NCBI GenBank assembly: GCA_964460035.1
Contig: CAYWPG010000021.1
Location: 1 to 59,245 of the forward strand
Direction of reading: 5' to 3'
Source: CAYWPG01 sp964460035
GTDB lineage: Bacteria > Pseudomonadota > Gammaproteobacteria > Nitrococcales > AK92
DNA length: 59,245 nt
Shown here one piece after another: positions 1-7,643 of the stretch. Made by a program: the position numbers and the translations under genes. The notes under the pieces are model-generated. The model made no database searches. It was not told where the DNA came from and worked only from the letters and a program-made list of their open reading frames with translations. Positions within the stretch are counted from its first letter, which is position 1. Each line of letters opens with the position of its first letter.

Positions 1-206
1 TCCAATCCATCATCGGCGCAACGCTCAATCGGCGATCCAGCATCCTGTGTGGCATCCGGCTCTGTGTGTGCGCAAAAACGTCAATTATACTGGCATCGGC
101 TCGCGCGGCCTAAGAATACCCGCGCAGTCTGATCCCCTGGCGCGCAGTCCCCGAGGGTCCGCTCTCGCTAGACCGCGGTGGCGTCAGCTTGCGCATCGTA
201 GAGGTC

Positions 207-458
207 ATGAGGTCAATGAAGCAGCGTTTCATCCTGTACGGCACGTTCGGCTGTCATCTGTGCGATCAGGCTAGGGCGCTTGTGGAGCCCGCGCTGGATC
301 GCTGCGGTGCCGAGTTCGAGGAGATCGACATCATCGGCGATGAGGAGCTCGAGGCGCGCTATGGGGTTCGTATCCCGGTGCTTCGTCATGTGGACAGCAA
401 TCGCGAGCTGCACTGGCCTTTCGACGACGACGGGCTGCAACAGTTCCTGTGTTGTTAA
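207..458 (+). CDS. Glutaredoxin-like (DUF836) thiol protein
   Basis: Small cytoplasmic thioredoxin-fold protein of about 83 residues. A CxxC pair (Cys-His-Leu-Cys, about residues 16-19) follows the first beta strand (FILYGTFGC), and the later Ile-Pro-Val-Leu matches the cis-proline loop of glutaredoxins. The length fits the DUF836 glutaredoxin-like family. A dithiol redox role is likely but the partner is unknown. Possible starts are TTG 189, ATG 207 and ATG 216; GAGG motifs sit just before both ATGs, so the exact start is open. The following L,D-transpeptidase frame begins inside or directly after this gene, suggesting co-transcription. Confidence 0.8.
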   Translation: MRSMKQRFILYGTFGCHLCDQARALVEPALDRCGAEFEEIDIIGDEELEARYGVRIPVLRHVDSNRELHWPFDDDGLQQFLCC

Positions 459-1038
459 GCGTGCGTGCTCGCATGCCGCCGCATTGATATTCGCGCTGCT
501 GCTGGCCGGCCTATCCGCGCCGCTACGGGCCGATGAACCGCCGTACGCGCAGCTGCCCGAGCGTTGGGTGCTGATCGATACCGCGGCTCGGCGTGCCCTG
601 GTGTATCAGGGGGCTACGGCAATCGCCGAATTCGATCGCATCGCTATCGGCAGCCGTGGCGTGGCCAGGCTGCGTTTGGCCGGCGATAACACTACGCCCC
701 TGGGCCAGTTTCGCATCGATCGCATCAGTCGCGATAGCCGCTTTCATATCTTTTTAGGCTTGAATTATCCTACGTTGCAAGACGTCGATAGGGCGCACAG
801 GCACGGCTTAATTGGCGATCGCGAATATTGGGAAATTTTCGATCGTATGCTGGCGTTAGGACGCTCGCCCCAGGATACCGTCCTGGGCGGCAATATCGGT
901 TTGCACGGTGTCGGCAACGGAGACTTGGCGATTCACAACGCCTTCGATTGGACTCGAGGCTGCATCGCTTTGACCAACGAGCAGATCGAACGGCTGGCGG
1001 AGTATGTCACAGTGGGAACACCTGTCGTCATCCGGTGA
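388..1038 (+). CDS. YkuD-family L,D-transpeptidase (exported)
   Basis: Exported cell-wall enzyme of the YkuD fold. After a hydrophobic signal segment (around ALIFALLLAGLSAPLRA) comes a typical domain with GDNTTPLGQF and, near the C terminus, His of LHGVGNG and the catalytic Cys of WTRGCIALTN (about residues 173 and 192 here). The family forms or cleaves bonds at meso-diaminopimelate; some members attach Braun lipoprotein, while the YafK/DpaA branch detaches it. The sequence does not decide between them. The start is uncertain: ATG 388 overlaps the glutaredoxin gene by about 70 bases, and the next in-frame start, TTG 484, would remove the basic part of the signal. The Lpp-like gene lies 115 bases downstream on the same strand. 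Confidence 0.82.
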   Translation: MWTAIASCTGLSTTTGCNSSCVVKRACSHAAALIFALLLAGLSAPLRADEPPYAQLPERWVLIDTAARRALVYQGATAIAEFDRIAIGSRGVARLRLAGDNTTPLGQFRIDRISRDSRFHIFLGLNYPTLQDVDRAHRHGLIGDREYWEIFDRMLALGRSPQDTVLGGNIGLHGVGNGDLAIHNAFDWTRGCIALTNEQIERLAEYVTVGTPVVIR

Positions 1039-1082
1039 CATCTAGAACTGCTGGCCATTATCGGTTTTCATATAGACGCTGA

Positions 1083-1098
1083 TGCATTCGTGAATGCA
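1083..1098. repeat. Perfect 16-bp inverted repeat upstream of lpp
   Basis: TGCATTC-GT-GAATGCA is a perfect palindrome with 7-bp arms. It lies between the L,D-transpeptidase stop and the lipoprotein start, about 55 bases before the lpp ATG. It could be an operator half-site pair or a small RNA hairpin. There is no U tract, so it is not a typical terminator. Confidence 0.4.
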
Positions 1099-1153
1099 GG
1101 ATGCGCCCCCCGGAGGGACCGCCGATAACAAGAGGAACGAAGGAGATCATTCC

Positions 1154-1441
1154 ATGTCGCACAGCCTCACCCGCGTAGTGAAGTTTTCCGCTCTTGCAGC
1201 CGTGTTGGGCCTGACGGTTGGCTGCGCCACCACCACCGACACCAATCTGCAATCCATGGTTGAAGAGGCGCGTCAGGAAGCCGCCGAGGCGAAACAGCAG
1301 GCGGCGGCCGCGCTGGCAGCTGCCAACGAAGCGAAGGAGATGGCTTCCAATGCCGAGGCGCTGGCCCAGGCGGCTCAGCTTAGCGCCGATCGCGCTACCG
1401 AGCGTCAGGAACGCATGATTCAGCGCGGCATGTACAAGTAA
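1154..1441 (+). CDS. Lpp/OprI-type murein lipoprotein
   Basis: Outer-membrane lipoprotein precursor of 95 residues. The signal peptide ends in a lipobox (LTVGC, lipidated Cys24). It is followed by an uninterrupted Ala/Glu/Gln-rich helix with heptad spacing, as in the alanine-zipper trimer of Lpp/OprI. The protein ends in Arg-Gly-Met-Tyr-Lys; a C-terminal Lys is the residue through which Braun lipoprotein is linked to diaminopimelate. AGGAG sits about 8 bases before the ATG, and a strong terminator follows directly. Together with the upstream YkuD enzyme this looks like an outer membrane-peptidoglycan tether. The family is clear from architecture; covalent attachment is inferred. Confidence 0.85.
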   Translation: MSHSLTRVVKFSALAAVLGLTVGCATTTDTNLQSMVEEARQEAAEAKQQAAAALAAANEAKEMASNAEALAQAAQLSADRATERQERMIQRGMYK

Positions 1442-1461
1442 GCGATTCGCTATCGCTTGCG

Positions 1462-1487
1462 AGCCCTGCCTTGTGCAGGGCTTTTTT
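1462..1487 (+). terminator. Rho-independent terminator after lpp
   Basis: AGCCCTGC and GCAGGGCT form an 8-bp stem with a 5-base loop, followed directly by a run of T. It lies 20 bases after the lpp stop codon. Confidence 0.9.
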
Positions 1488-1587
1488 GTGGCCGCAGCGC
1501 AGCCCCGATGCTGTCAAAGATACTGACACGCGAGCAGCGACCACCAAGCGCGAGCCCGGGGAGAACGGACCTGAGCCGTTGCGTGAA

Positions 1588-2394
1588 CTACGCCAGGTCG
1601 GGAAGAGCGAAGAACCGCCGCGCCGTGGCGGTGGCGGTCGCAGCAAGCTCGCTGGGCTCGACGTTGCGGCAACGGGCGACGGTGGCGAGTACCTCCGGTA
1701 GGAATGCCGGCTCGTTGCGACCGCTCTTAGGCTTGGGCCGTAGCGTGCGGGGCAGCAGGTAGGGCGCATCGGTTTCTATCATCAGCCGATCCGCCGGAAT
1801 GTCGGCAACGATCTGTTGCAGGTGCAAGCCCCGGCGTTCGTCGCAGATCCAACCGGTGATCCCAATGTGCAGATCCAGGTCCAAATAGTCCCACAACTCT
1901 TGGCGACTGCCGGTAAAACAGTGCACTACGGCGCTGGGCAGGCGATCGCGGTACTCCCGTAGAATGGGCAGAAAGCGCTCGTGCGCATCGCGTTGGTGCA
2001 GAAAGGCGGGCATGCTCAGGTCGCAAGCCAGCTCGAGCTGACGTTCGAAGGCTTGCTCTTGCGCCGGCCGAGGCGAGAAATCGCGGTTGAAATCCAACCC
2101 GGTTTCGCCGATGGCGACTACGTTGGGCTGCGCGGCCAGTTCTCGCAGCGCATCGGCGGTGCCATTGGTGAACTGCGATGCCTCGTGCGGATGTACCCCC
2201 GCCGTGCAGAACAGCCGTTTAGGATCTCGCCGTGTGAGCTCCAAGGCAGCCTCGCTGCCCTGTTCGGACGTGCCGGTCAGGATCAGCGCGACGATACCGG
2301 CGTCCCAAGCGCGCTGGAGGACTTCGTCGAGATCCTTGCGAAACGCCTTGTTCGTCAGGTTAACGCCAATATCTACCAGTTCTGCCTGCTGCAT
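1588..2394 (-). CDS. tatD: TatD family metal-dependent DNase
   Basis: Cytoplasmic amidohydrolase-fold nuclease of 268 residues, a 3'-5' exonuclease linked to DNA repair and fragmentation. It matches E. coli TatD along its length: DIGVNLTNKAF at the N terminus, TAGVHPHEA, AIGETGLDFNRDFS, HQRDAHERF, VVHCFTG, GITGWICDERRG and IETDAPYLLPR. Like E. coli TatD it has GVNLT where the paralogues YcfH and YjjV carry a metal-binding HxH. The ATG at 2394 is preceded by AGGAG at good spacing; the longer upstream reading frame lacks homology. The neighbouring acyl-CoA ligase is divergent. Confidence 0.93.
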   Translation of the reverse strand: MQQAELVDIGVNLTNKAFRKDLDEVLQRAWDAGIVALILTGTSEQGSEAALELTRRDPKRLFCTAGVHPHEASQFTNGTADALRELAAQPNVVAIGETGLDFNRDFSPRPAQEQAFERQLELACDLSMPAFLHQRDAHERFLPILREYRDRLPSAVVHCFTGSRQELWDYLDLDLHIGITGWICDERRGLHLQQIVADIPADRLMIETDAPYLLPRTLRPKPKSGRNEPAFLPEVLATVARCRNVEPSELAATATATARRFFALPDLA

Positions 2395-2734
2395 ATGAGC
2401 CTCTCCTGCGCCGCCCGCCTTGCGGGGCGAGCGCCCAGCGCCGATCCGGGCGCATGAATGTTGCCAGTAGGTATGTATTATGCCTGCCTCAGCCCCGGCT
2501 TGGAGGTGGCGGGAGAGCGTGTCGGCGGGCACACTCGTGCGCTAGACAGGCGCTATCGTCGCCCATGCGTGAGGCGGGGATTTGCCGCATTGCGTTATAT
2601 TGTGTTCGAGTACGATACGCCTGGAGATTGTTGCGTACGCAAACGGCCCATGGATGCATTCGATGGCCGTGCGAAGCTTGCCGCGGCTAGGAGCCGGCGG
2701 CGTTGTAGGACACTGGAATTCAAGGAGATCCCGC
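2395..2734. other. Divergent intergenic region, tatD / acyl-CoA ligase
   Basis: These 340 bases separate two divergent genes and must hold their promoters. I see no coding signal and no recognisable riboswitch, and no sigma70 box pair that I would defend by eye. Confidence 0.4.
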
Positions 2735-4309
2735 ATGCCTGCGCCCCAGCATTATGACGATTTGCCGATGAACTGGGTTGGCGACTGGGCGGGTCGCCGC
2801 GCCGCGCTTACGCCGCGCCGGATAGCCATCTACGATCCGGCCACCGACCAGCGCTATACCTACGCGCAAATGGACGAGCGCGCCAATCGCGTGGGGACAT
2901 GGCTCACCGAGACTCTGGGGGTGGAGAAGGGCGACCCCGTTGCCTTCATCGCCCGTAATCGTATCGAGGCGATCGATCTGTATCTGGCCGCGGGTAAGTG
3001 CGGCTTTATTTTGGCGCCGCTTAGCTACCGGCTCAGCAAGCGCGAGCTGGACGACCTGCTCGCGCGTATTCAGCCGAAGGTCTTCTTCTACGAAGACTTT
3101 TTTGCCGACTTGGCGGAAAGCCTGGCCTTGCCGTCTTCCGTGCGCGAATCGGTGCAGGTGAGCGATAGCGGATCGCGTTATCAGAGCGAAGTCCTCGCCG
3201 CCGAGCCGCGGCCTGTCAACAGGCCGCTGGCGCTCAACGATCCGTTTCTGTACATACACACCGGCGGTACTACCGCCACGCCCAAGATCTGTGTGGTGCC
3301 GCATCGCCAGATGCTGTGGAACTCGTTCGATCTGGTGATCACTTCCGGCGGCGCGATGGGGCAGGCCCGCGAGCTGCTCACGTTCCCGTTGTTTCACGTT
3401 GGCGGGTGGAATACATTCACGCCCATATATCACAGCGGCGGTTATCAAGTGCTGCTGCGGCAGTTCGATCCGGAGCTGGTGCTCGAGCTGCTCGAGCGCG
3501 AGCAGATTACCCACTTCGGCGCCGTGGAGGCCATGCTGCAGTTCCTGAGCCGGCATCCACGCTTTGCATCCACCAACCTGGATTCGCTGGAGGGAATCAC
3601 TACCGGGGGCGCTCCGTGTTCGGCTGTGGCCATGCGGCCGTTCTGGGAGCGCGGCATTCCCGTGACGCAAGCCTACGGCATGACCGAGGCCGGTCCCTCC
3701 AACTTCGTCTATGCCGGCATAGACGAGAGCCTGGACGAGATCTGGGAGCATAACACCAGCATCGGCCGCCCGTTCTTTCACAGCGACTACAAGATCGTCG
3801 ACCCGCAGACCGGGGAGCCGGTACAGCAAGGGCAAACGGGCGTTTTGTGCATGCGCAGCCCGCACAACTTCCAGGAGTATCTGGGCCAGCCGGAGCGCAC
3901 CAAACAAGTGTTTCTGGAAGGCGGCTGGGTGTACTCGGGGGATCTGGCGCGGGAGGATGAAAACGGCAACGTCTACATCGTAGGCCGGGCCGATAACATG
4001 TTTATCAGCGGCGGCGAGAATATCTCGCCCGAAGAAATCGAGAACGTGCTCGGTATGCATGCCGCGGTAGCGCAGGTCGCGGTAGTCGGCGTGCCCGATC
4101 CCGACTGGGGGCAGGTCGCATTGGCGGCTGTGGTACTCAAGCCAGGCAGCGAAGCGGATGCGGAAACGCTTACCCGCTATTGCCGCGAGCATCTGGCTGG
4201 GTTCAAGGTGCCGCGACGGTTTGCGTTCGTCAGCGAACTGCCGATGACCGGCCCTGGCAAGATCGACCGCAAGCGTCTACTCGCAGAACTAAGTGGAGAC
4301 CAGGATTGA
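2735..4309 (+). CDS. AMP-forming acyl-CoA ligase (class I adenylate-forming enzyme)
   Basis: ATP-dependent acid-CoA ligase of 524 residues, likely acting on fatty or aromatic acids. Visible motifs are the P-loop A3 (HTGGTTATPK, about residues 175-184), QAYGMTEAGP, YSGDLAREDENGN, GRADNMFISGGENI and the C-terminal catalytic Lys in GPGKIDRK. All core residues are present. The substrate cannot be read from sequence. AAGGAG lies 8 bases before ATG 2735. The stop overlaps the thiD start by one base (TGATG), so this is the first gene of a three-gene coupled operon with thiD and fdxA, an unexpected partnership. Confidence 0.88.
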   Translation: MPAPQHYDDLPMNWVGDWAGRRAALTPRRIAIYDPATDQRYTYAQMDERANRVGTWLTETLGVEKGDPVAFIARNRIEAIDLYLAAGKCGFILAPLSYRLSKRELDDLLARIQPKVFFYEDFFADLAESLALPSSVRESVQVSDSGSRYQSEVLAAEPRPVNRPLALNDPFLYIHTGGTTATPKICVVPHRQMLWNSFDLVITSGGAMGQARELLTFPLFHVGGWNTFTPIYHSGGYQVLLRQFDPELVLELLEREQITHFGAVEAMLQFLSRHPRFASTNLDSLEGITTGGAPCSAVAMRPFWERGIPVTQAYGMTEAGPSNFVYAGIDESLDEIWEHNTSIGRPFFHSDYKIVDPQTGEPVQQGQTGVLCMRSPHNFQEYLGQPERTKQVFLEGGWVYSGDLAREDENGNVYIVGRADNMFISGGENISPEEIENVLGMHAAVAQVAVVGVPDPDWGQVALAAVVLKPGSEADAETLTRYCREHLAGFKVPRRFAFVSELPMTGPGKIDRKRLLAELSGDQD

Positions 4310-5115
4310 TGCAGCCTTCTCGCGTATTGGTTATTGCTGGCTCGGATTCCGGCGGGGGTGCGGGCATTCAGGCCGATATCAAGGCCGTTACGGCACTGGG
4401 AGCGTATGCCGCCACGGCGATAACGGCACTGACAGCGCAGAACACGCTGGAAGTGCGGGATGTGCTCCCGGTGCCGCCGGAATTCGTCACCGGTCAGATC
4501 GAGGTGGTGCTGGAGGATATCGGCGCTGACTGTATCAAGACGGGTATGCTGCACGATGCGGCGGTCATAGAGGCGGTGGCCGCGGCCGTAGCGCGCCTGG
4601 CGCCGAACACGCCACTGGTGGTCGATCCGGTGATGGTCGCCCAGAGCGGGGCCCGGCTTCTGCAGGCCGACGCAGTAGAGGCGCTAGGGCGGCATTTGCT
4701 GCCGCGAGCGACGGTAATCACGCCGAACCTGCCCGAGGCCGAGGCCTTGCTGGGCGAGCCTATCGCCGATGTAGACGCGATGCGCGCAGCCGCACGCCGT
4801 TTGCAGGAGCGCTTTGGCGTTGCCGTGCTGCTCAAGGGCGGGCACCTGGAAGGTGACGAGCTGACGGATGTGCTGCTCTGCCAGAGCGGCGAGCATATCT
4901 TCACGAGCGCGCGCATCCACACCAAGAGCAATCACGGTACCGGCTGCACGCTGGCCTCGGCGATCGCGGCGGGGCTTGCGCAGGGCATGGCGCTGGTCGA
5001 TGCGGTTGCGCGTGCCAGGGCGTACTTGCTGGAGGCGCTGCGCACGGCCCCGACGCTAGGACGCGGACATGGACCGGTCAATCATTTGCATACGGTGCGG
5101 CCATTTCAGGTATGA
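4309..5115 (+). CDS. thiD: Hydroxymethylpyrimidine / phosphomethylpyrimidine kinase
   Basis: Thiamine biosynthesis kinase of 268 residues that phosphorylates HMP and HMP-P to HMP-PP. Ribokinase-fold landmarks are all present: AGSDSGGGAGIQADIKA at the N terminus, ALTAQNT, KTGML, DPVMVAQSG, TPNLPEAE, LLKGGHL and the anion-hole/catalytic KSNHGTGCTLASAIA. The length is normal for ThiD without a fused ThiE. It overlaps the upstream ligase by one base and the downstream ferredoxin by four (ATGA), indicating translational coupling. Confidence 0.95.
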   Translation: MQPSRVLVIAGSDSGGGAGIQADIKAVTALGAYAATAITALTAQNTLEVRDVLPVPPEFVTGQIEVVLEDIGADCIKTGMLHDAAVIEAVAAAVARLAPNTPLVVDPVMVAQSGARLLQADAVEALGRHLLPRATVITPNLPEAEALLGEPIADVDAMRAAARRLQERFGVAVLLKGGHLEGDELTDVLLCQSGEHIFTSARIHTKSNHGTGCTLASAIAAGLAQGMALVDAVARARAYLLEALRTAPTLGRGHGPVNHLHTVRPFQV

Positions 5116-5435
5116 CTTACGTCGTTACCGAGAACTGCATCCGTTGCAAGTACACCGATTGCGTCGAAGTCTGCCCCGTGGACTGCTTCCATGAGGGGCC
5201 GAACTTTCTGGTCATAGACCCTGACGAGTGTATCGACTGCGCGGTCTGCGAGCCGGAATGTCCCGCTGAAGCGATTTTCCCCGAGGACATGCTGCCGCCC
5301 GGGCAGGAGGCGTTTCTGGCACTGAATGCCGAGCTCGCCAAACGCTGGCCGGTGATCACCCGGCGCAAGGAGCCGCCGCCCGATGCGCCAGAGTGGGACG
5401 GGGTTGCAGGCAAGCTGAAGTATCTGGAGCGCTAG
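5112..5435 (+). CDS. fdxA: 7Fe-8S ferredoxin, FdxA type
   Basis: Soluble electron carrier of 107 residues. Cysteines at 9, 17 and 50 would bind a [3Fe-4S] cluster and those at 21, 40, 43 and 46 a [4Fe-4S] cluster, the pattern of Azotobacter ferredoxin I. The C-terminal extension (ITRRKEPPPDAPEWDG...KYLER) is typical of proteobacterial FdxA. Its ATG overlaps the thiD stop by four bases. It is convergent with ispG, whose product is an iron-sulfur enzyme needing reduced ferredoxin or flavodoxin; the functional link is inference. Confidence 0.93.
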   Translation: MTYVVTENCIRCKYTDCVEVCPVDCFHEGPNFLVIDPDECIDCAVCEPECPAEAIFPEDMLPPGQEAFLALNAELAKRWPVITRRKEPPPDAPEWDGVAGKLKYLER

Positions 5436-5479
5436 GCAGGCGGCCCGGCTAGCGCACGGCTCTTTGTGGATGGTTAGGC

Positions 5480-5498
5480 GCCCGCGCTTTGCGCGGGC
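5480..5498. terminator. GC-rich hairpin between fdxA and ispG
   Basis: GCCCGCGC and GCGCGGGC form a perfect 8-bp stem with a 3-base loop between two convergent genes. No clear U tract follows on either strand, so a bidirectional terminator role is plausible but not certain. Confidence 0.5.
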
Positions 5499-5522
5499 GG
5501 AAAATGCCGATCGGCTGTGGCG

Positions 5523-6758
5523 CTAAGCCCCAATGCGCGGGTATTTTCTCGCCACGTACTCATCGATAATCTGCTGGAATTCCTCGGCGATGTTGTCGCC
5601 CTTGAGGGTTACTGTCTTCTCGCCGTCTACGTAAACCGGCGCGACGGGCACCTCGCCGGTGCCGGGCAAGCTGATGCCGATATTGGCGTGCTTGCTCTCG
5701 CCAGGGCCGTTGACCACGCAGCCCATTACCGCCAGCGTCATGTTCTCCACGCCCTGGTAGCGGGTGCGCCACTCCGGCATCTTGGAGCGCACGTACGTCT
5801 GGATACGTTCCGCCAGCTCCTGGAAGAACGTGCTGGAGGTACGTCCGCAGCCGGGGCAGGCCGTGACCAGCGGCGTGAAAGCGCGCAGCCCCATGGTCTG
5901 CAGAATCTCCTGGGCGACGATTACCTCCTGCGTGCGCTCTTGGCCAGGTTCCGGCGTCAGCGAAATACGGATCGTGTCGCCTATCCCTTCCTGTAACAGC
6001 ACGGCCAGCGCCGCTGTGGAGGCGACTATGCCTTTGGAGCCCATGCCCGCTTCGGTAAGCCCCAGGTGCAGCGCATAATCGCAGCGGCGGGCCAAGTCGC
6101 GATACACGCTGATCAGATCCTGCACACCGCTCATTTTGCAGGACAGCACGATGCGGTCGCGCGGCAGGCCCAGCTCCTCTGCCTTGGCGGCGCTCTCCAG
6201 GGCCGACACTACTACCGCCTCGCGCATGATCTCGCCGGTATCGCGCGGTCGCGCGGCGCGGGCGTTCTCATCCATCAGTCTGGCCAGCACGGACTGGTCC
6301 AGACTGCCCCAGTTCACGCCTATGCGCACCGGCTTATCGTGGCGGCAGGCCACCTCGATCATGCTCGCGAACTGCGGGTCGCGCTTCTTGCCGCGGCCTA
6401 CATTGCCGGGGTTGATGCGGTATTTGGCTAGCGCCTCGGCGCAGGCCGGGTGCTTTTGCAGCAACTTGTGCCCATTGAAGTGAAAGTCGCCGATCAACGG
6501 CACATCCATACCCATTGCGGCCAGCCGGTCGCGGATGTGGGGCACAGCGGCGGCCGCTTCCTCGGTGTTGACCGTAATGCGCACCATTTCGGAGCCGGCG
6601 CGCGCGAGTTGTGCTACCTGAATAGCGGTAGCGACCTCGTCCGCCGTATCGGTGTTGGTCATGGATTGCACGACCACGGGCGCGCTACCGCCTACGGTCA
6701 CGGAACCTACCGTAACGGGAATACTGGGACGTCGTTGGATGGACTGGTTGCTGCTCAT
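5523..6758 (-). CDS. ispG: 4-hydroxy-3-methylbut-2-en-1-yl diphosphate synthase
   Basis: MEP-pathway iron-sulfur enzyme of 411 residues that converts methylerythritol cyclodiphosphate to HMBPP in isoprenoid synthesis. The family signature runs throughout: VVVQSMTNTDT, GSEMVRITVN, DFHFNGH, YRINPGNVG, IGVNWGSLD, the cluster-binding TACPGCGR with the later GCVVNGPGE, and NIGISLPGTGE. It is the compact bacterial type without the plant/chlamydial insert domain. The start chosen is ATG 6758, with GGAAG upstream; ATG 6767 is an alternative. It suggests this organism makes isoprenoids from 1-deoxyxylulose-5-phosphate, which matters for the RLP and cupin at 24.8-26.4 kb. Confidence 0.96.
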   Translation of the reverse strand: MSSNQSIQRRPSIPVTVGSVTVGGSAPVVVQSMTNTDTADEVATAIQVAQLARAGSEMVRITVNTEEAAAAVPHIRDRLAAMGMDVPLIGDFHFNGHKLLQKHPACAEALAKYRINPGNVGRGKKRDPQFASMIEVACRHDKPVRIGVNWGSLDQSVLARLMDENARAARPRDTGEIMREAVVVSALESAAKAEELGLPRDRIVLSCKMSGVQDLISVYRDLARRCDYALHLGLTEAGMGSKGIVASTAALAVLLQEGIGDTIRISLTPEPGQERTQEVIVAQEILQTMGLRAFTPLVTACPGCGRTSSTFFQELAERIQTYVRSKMPEWRTRYQGVENMTLAVMGCVVNGPGESKHANIGISLPGTGEVPVAPVYVDGEKTVTLKGDNIAEEFQQIIDEYVARKYPRIGA

Positions 6759-6926
6759 GGCTTCCATGTGCCGTGTTAAAGTGCGGGCAGGGCCGCCATG
6801 ATAATGCATTTGGAGCCCATCTCAGTAGCGGGGCGGGTTGGTGCAGCCGGCGCGCCGCGGCAGCGCCCCTTATGCGATGGCTGAGATCGCTCCTAGAGCC
6901 CGCATCTGATCGGAGCCGCTAAGCCA

Positions 6927-7445
6927 ATGGCAAACAACGACTTCGCGTTCAAAGGCCTAGGTCTGGGCCTGGTGTTGCTGTCGCTTGTGGGTTGTGCCAG
7001 TGTTCCCAAGCAGTCGGAGTCCGCACCCGCTGCGGTGCCGGTGGCGGCAGTGCGGGAGTATTCCGATGCGCGCGCGGCGGCCGACCGTGCCTATGCCGCT
7101 GGCGAGTACCGGCTGGCAGTACCGCTTTACTTGGAATATTTACGCAAGCGCTCGAACGATTCGGAAGCCTGGTTCCGGCTTGGCAACTCCTATGCCAGTT
7201 CCGGCCGGCTCTACGAGGCGGCGCGCAGTTATCGGGTAGTGCTGGAGCTGGATCCGCAGCACGCCCGCGCCCGCCACAACCTCGGCCTGGTCTCGGTGGA
7301 GCTCGGTGTGGCGGCGTTGCTGGAAGCGCGGCGGCAGTTGCCCGCGGTCGATGAGCAGGCGGCGGGCACCATGCGTTATCTTGCCTGCGTGATGGAAACC
7401 TTGCGCGGCAGGCCCGATCCACGCGCTTGTCGGCCGGAGAGTTGA
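6927..7445 (+). CDS. TPR-containing lipoprotein
   Basis: Predicted lipoprotein of 172 residues with a lipobox LSLVGC (Cys23). About two tetratricopeptide repeats follow (roughly residues 48-120): AADRAYAAGEYRLAVPLYLEYLRK, then SEAWFRLGNSYASSGRLYEAARSY and the conserved LDPQHARARHNLGLV. The last 45 residues have no recognised domain. TPR lipoproteins often act as assembly scaffolds at the envelope; no specific function can be given. The next 200 bases hold a GST remnant and then mazG. Confidence 0.8.
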   Translation: MANNDFAFKGLGLGLVLLSLVGCASVPKQSESAPAAVPVAAVREYSDARAAADRAYAAGEYRLAVPLYLEYLRKRSNDSEAWFRLGNSYASSGRLYEAARSYRVVLELDPQHARARHNLGLVSVELGVAALLEARRQLPAVDEQAAGTMRYLACVMETLRGRPDPRACRPES

Positions 7446-7455
7446 GGAGAGTACA

Positions 7456-7638
7456 GTGATCGATTTATACACCTGGCCGAGGCCGAACGGACCAAAGGTC
7501 AGGTTCATGTGCGAAGAGCCGGGGCTGGGCCATGGGGCCCGTGCTACCGACGTGGACGAAGGCTGGCAGTGCAGCCGCTCATTGGCACAGCCGTCGCGCC
7601 AGGCGATCTTGGGCGGCCGGCAGTATCGGAGCCGCTGA
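7456..7638 (+). pseudogene. Decayed glutathione S-transferase N-terminal fragment
   Basis: A GTG frame with a good ribosome-binding site (AGGAG 7 bases upstream) begins MIDLYTWPRPNGPKVRFMCEE, closely resembling the start of YfcG/YghU-type glutathione S-transferases (typically MIDLYTWPTPNG.KV..MLEE). The similarity fades after about 25 residues and the frame ends after 60, whereas the family has over 200. The rest of the gene is absent, since mazG begins six bases later. This looks like a truncated remnant. The recognition rests on remembered family consensus, not on an alignment. Confidence 0.5.
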
Positions 7639-7643
7639 ACGGC

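Noticed and set aside
2720..4192. 490-residue minus-strand frame
   Set aside because: It lies wholly antisense to the acyl-CoA ligase and is His/Arg/Gln-rich without domains. It is a GC-driven shadow frame.
7509..7643. N-terminal extension of MazG from an earlier start at 7509
   Set aside because: The extra residues are not MazG-like, while ATG 7644 gives the exact family length. The upstream sequence is better explained by the GST remnant in another frame.
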